NCBI GenBank assembly: GCA_025526935.1
Contig: JAHLKD010000067.1
Location: forward strand, 1-64,000
From: Cladochytrium replicatum
Lineage: Eukaryota > Chytridiomycota > Chytridiomycetes > Cladochytriales > Cladochytriaceae
Direction of reading: 5' to 3'
Length of the DNA: 64,000 nt
The notes beneath the pieces were generated by a model. It was not told the origin of the DNA. It was given only the letters and a program-made list of their open reading frames with translations, and did not search any database. This document shows positions 61,612 to 64,000 of the stretch, one piece after another (position 1 is the first letter of the stretch; every line of letters begins with the position of its first letter). Both the position numbers and the translations under genes were made by a program.

Positions 61612-63028
61612 CTTGGAACCTTCGGCTAAGGAGGATTTGCAGAATCAGGTTAATTTATAACAAGCACCAAATTTTCATCGCCCCTATAAAGAAACCACGC
61701 TCGCTCTAGTTACCGCCCATCAGGTCGCGTGGCCACACAGAAAGCTTTTATCCCTGAAGGCTCATATCTATGGCCCTGATCATTCATTTACCAGAACGGA
61801 ATGGAATCTAGCTATTTTTGCTGGTCTGAGTGCAGTGCAATATGGCATTGTTCCTTTTAATCTTTGTTCCAAGAAAATTTCCTGGGGTTTGTCGAGTGCA
61901 CGCCGCTGGAAGTTGCTGCAAATAAAAAACGATCAACGGCAATCTCTGTTACGTTTGGCGATGTTTTTTCCCCCGGAAGATCGGTATCCCTGCCCCAGCC
62001 GGCTTGTGAAGTTTGATCTCATGAGAGACGGTGCTGTGGGCGAATAATTCAGATGTGTTGTTAAATCATCACTGCTAGTGGCAATCATTTGCTGCCAGCT
62101 ATTTCACTATTTATCGGTCGCCGATCTGTTTACCATTCAGAAACCCTCATGATCAGTCTAACTAACCTTCATTTTCCAGTTTGTTTAAGTTTGTCTTTCT
62201 GGCCTGAAATACAGATATAATCTTTTGAAGAAGCTGCCCAAGTTGAAATCCAAGGAAGGTCTGTTGTTTTCTACCATAAGCAAAGATATCAACACGGTTA
62301 TCCTCCTGTTCTTGTTGGGCTAATCCCGACCTGGCTGTCCGAGAGATGCTGAAATGCACATATCTATTCACTATTCACATTGACGTTGTCGAATAGGTTT
62401 GTGTGTGAACTTCTCCCACTACTGGCTCTCCGGTGATCCACTCACTCCGTGCTTTCACTCGATTATGATTTGCTCTTCCGCAATCCCGCACTAATTTTGC
62501 ACGCTACTTCAGACTGAAATTATTCGGATTTCCAAGAGGACGTCCCTTTCGGATTGATGACATAGAAACCTCAGCAATGCTACCACTTCAGTCATCTACG
62601 CACTCGATCATGAGCTTATTCGATGAGGAAACCGGTCAATTTTGTCGTGGGGTAAACTGTGGGTCGAGGTCCGCGAGGATCAGTTTAGACCTGCCCACAA
62701 AGCTTTACATGTTGATGTTGAGCTCTATTAACAAACTATGGGCAAAGGGTATGGTAAGAGGGTGGGAGCTCGATACTGGTAATAAAACAACTGAAGTTAT
62801 CTTGATCGAATTTAAACCATTCTGTACAGCCCTCTCAGTACAGTCTCGTCTAAAGACAAAAGGGGTGAAGAAACCGGTGAAGACTTGACCATGACGAGCA
62901 TTGTATTGGGAAATGCACATTGTGAACAATTGGATGGTTGTGGTCAAGGTGCAGGTATAAAAGACAGCGACAAACTGGAAACACGGGTCGCAAAAAAATC
63001 GGTAAGTCGGTCTTAGCAATGAACTTTT
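61612..63028. other. 1.4 kb spacer, nothing recognised
   Basis: 61612-61700 is the upstream region of the jacalin-domain gene. A 103-codon plus-strand stretch at 62577-62888 and a 70-codon minus stretch at 62162-62371 lack family matches and I do not call them. Confidence 0.4.
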
Positions 63029-63601
63029 CTATTCAGTCTTGAGAGGTTTGAGAAGAGCCGGGACCTGCGATGCGATGAGTCCGTGGACCAGCTTGATGCC
63101 CTAGAATACCAAATGAGCAAACTCCTTTACTTCGAATTAGAATCGCTCGAATACTTACCCCAGTCTCCGGAATGAACAGGTACGAGAATACGACGACCTT
63201 GATAAAGTAGAAGAAGGGTACGGAGGGGGCAAGGTAGGGTTCGATGGTGGCCTCGACAGCAAACAGGGCAAAGTACGACACCCAGGACTTCAGCTCATCA
63301 GTGGCAGCGGACGAGGATGTGGCCAAGTCCAGAGCACGGATGATGGGGTATGCGAGGATATAAACATTGGAGACTAGGGGAGCGTAGAGGTCGACGAGGG
63401 TCGAGATCAGCAGGATGAGTGCGATCGTCGCGGTAGAGTAGACCTGTGTACAGACTAAAATTTAGTGGTGTGTGTGTGATAACAAGAGGTCATATGTGGA
63501 GGTACCTTGGGTACTTTTGTAATGTCCTCGAGCTTCTTGAGGGACGGGAAGGCGCTTAGTTTCGCATCGAGTTGGTTGATGTAGGGCTGCACTTGTTCCA
63601 T
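63029..63601 (-). CDS. YOP1: ER-shaping protein Yop1 (TB2/DP1/HVA22 family)
   Basis: A hairpin membrane protein that curves ER tubules. Three exons, about 170 residues: MEQVQPYINQLDAKLSAFPS and KKLEDITKVPK; an intron; IALILLISTLVDLYAPLVSN (first hairpin), VYILAYPIIRALDLATSSSA, LKSWVSYFALFAVEATIEPY and VPFFYFIKVVVFSYLFIPET (second hairpin); an intron; then GIKLVHGLIASQVPALLKPL. The YPxxRAL and WxxYFxxFxxxExxxxxYLxxxPFFY pattern is that of the family. Small size and lack of a signal peptide fit. It is flanked on both sides by members of the jacalin-lectin pair. Confidence 0.9.
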
Positions 63602-63917
63602 TCTGGCTGGGAGATGAAGATTATCGACGGGAGTTGAAGTTACCAGGACGCGTGTGGTGACGTGGCCAATCAGAAAGTAGAAAGTAAAACAAGGAAGGTA
63701 TTACCCTTTCTTTGCTACAAAGTACTTAAATTTATGCGTTACGAAACATAATCTATTGCTCAGCACTTTTACAAACATGTAAGTCCCAAAAGCATCCCTT
63801 TGAGATTTGAAACACAAGTTCGATGTTTTTGGGAGATAAGAAATAACAGCTCTTGCTTAGCAAGAAGTGGATCTAAACTTGGATCGGCGGGAATTGAATC
63901 AATCACATGAGGCACTT
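63602..63917. other. Spacer upstream of YOP1
   Basis: Holds the YOP1 promoter side and the 3' end of the next gene. Nothing else seen. Confidence 0.45.
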
Positions 63918-64000
63918 TTAAGGGAGGTGTGCGTAAACCAATCCGAGCTGATCAACGTTGTCACCACTACGGCCGTAGAATCCGACCACGCGATATCCGC
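63918..64000 (-). CDS. 3' end of a second jacalin-lectin protein (partial)
   Basis: The last 26 codons read GYRVVGFYGRSGDNVDQLGL followed by VYAHLP and a stop. That is nearly the same as the C-terminus of the 60158-61611 protein (FYGRTGDNIDQIGLVYAPLP). The rest lies beyond the right window edge. Same strand as its relative, so a tandem pair interrupted by YOP1. Confidence 0.85.
   Translation of the reverse strand, partial: GYRVVGFYGRSGDNVDQLGLVYAHLP

Overview
This is a nuclear segment of a zoosporic (flagellated) fungus, most likely a chytrid. Genes are dense and lie on both strands. They are split by many 45-66 base GT...AG introns, and the housekeeping proteins are fungal in type (V-ATPase B, polyubiquitin, Bms1, Cwc24, Yop1, AP beta-adaptin, Ppn1). 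Two genes point to flagella or to lineages that keep them: a CCDC61/VFL3 basal-body protein and an ANKRD39-like ankyrin protein. Secreted wall-degrading genes (GH5 mannanase with CBM1, an LPMO-like protein, a nuclease/phosphatase-fold protein with a jacalin lectin) suit a saprotroph.

Layout. 1-10.8 kb is a nest of three Ty1/copia retrotransposons. Copy B (minus) lies inside copy A (plus), and A lies inside an older, divergent copy C (minus). A 132-base R-U5-like LTR fragment is stitched into C. 11.1-14.7 kb holds endopolyphosphatase PPN1 and a mitochondrial carrier. 14.8-21 kb mixes decayed genes (an mRNA cap methyltransferase and a MYST histone acetyltransferase, both with in-frame stops) around an apparently intact CCDC61 gene. 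21.3-27.7 kb has V-ATPase subunit B, an ANKRD39-like gene and the mannanase. 28.7-36.5 kb has a probable TMEM170-like membrane protein divergent from an unknown protein, then CWC24, the LPMO-like gene and a long Ser/Pro-rich unknown. 37.2-38.4 kb is an alpha-carbonic anhydrase pseudogene. 38.4-43.9 kb is poor in recognisable genes apart from one 335-residue unknown. 43.9-48.1 kb has a five-unit polyubiquitin gene, an unknown gene, urease accessory ureG and a decayed partial duplicate of the last two. 48.3-59.9 kb has AP-1/AP-2 beta-adaptin, BMS1 and dihydroxyacetone kinase; the last two are divergent with only 57 bases between them. 60-64 kb has two paralogous jacalin-lectin genes flanking YOP1.

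I found no operon-like system, CRISPR array, tRNA or rRNA gene. The most informative features are structural: the nested retroelements, the captured R-U5 fragment, the pseudogenes (one with paired compensating indels), very small exons (7, 11 and 15 bases), and the ureG segmental duplication. Exon coordinates were worked out by hand from frame continuity and family alignment remembered in general terms, without software.
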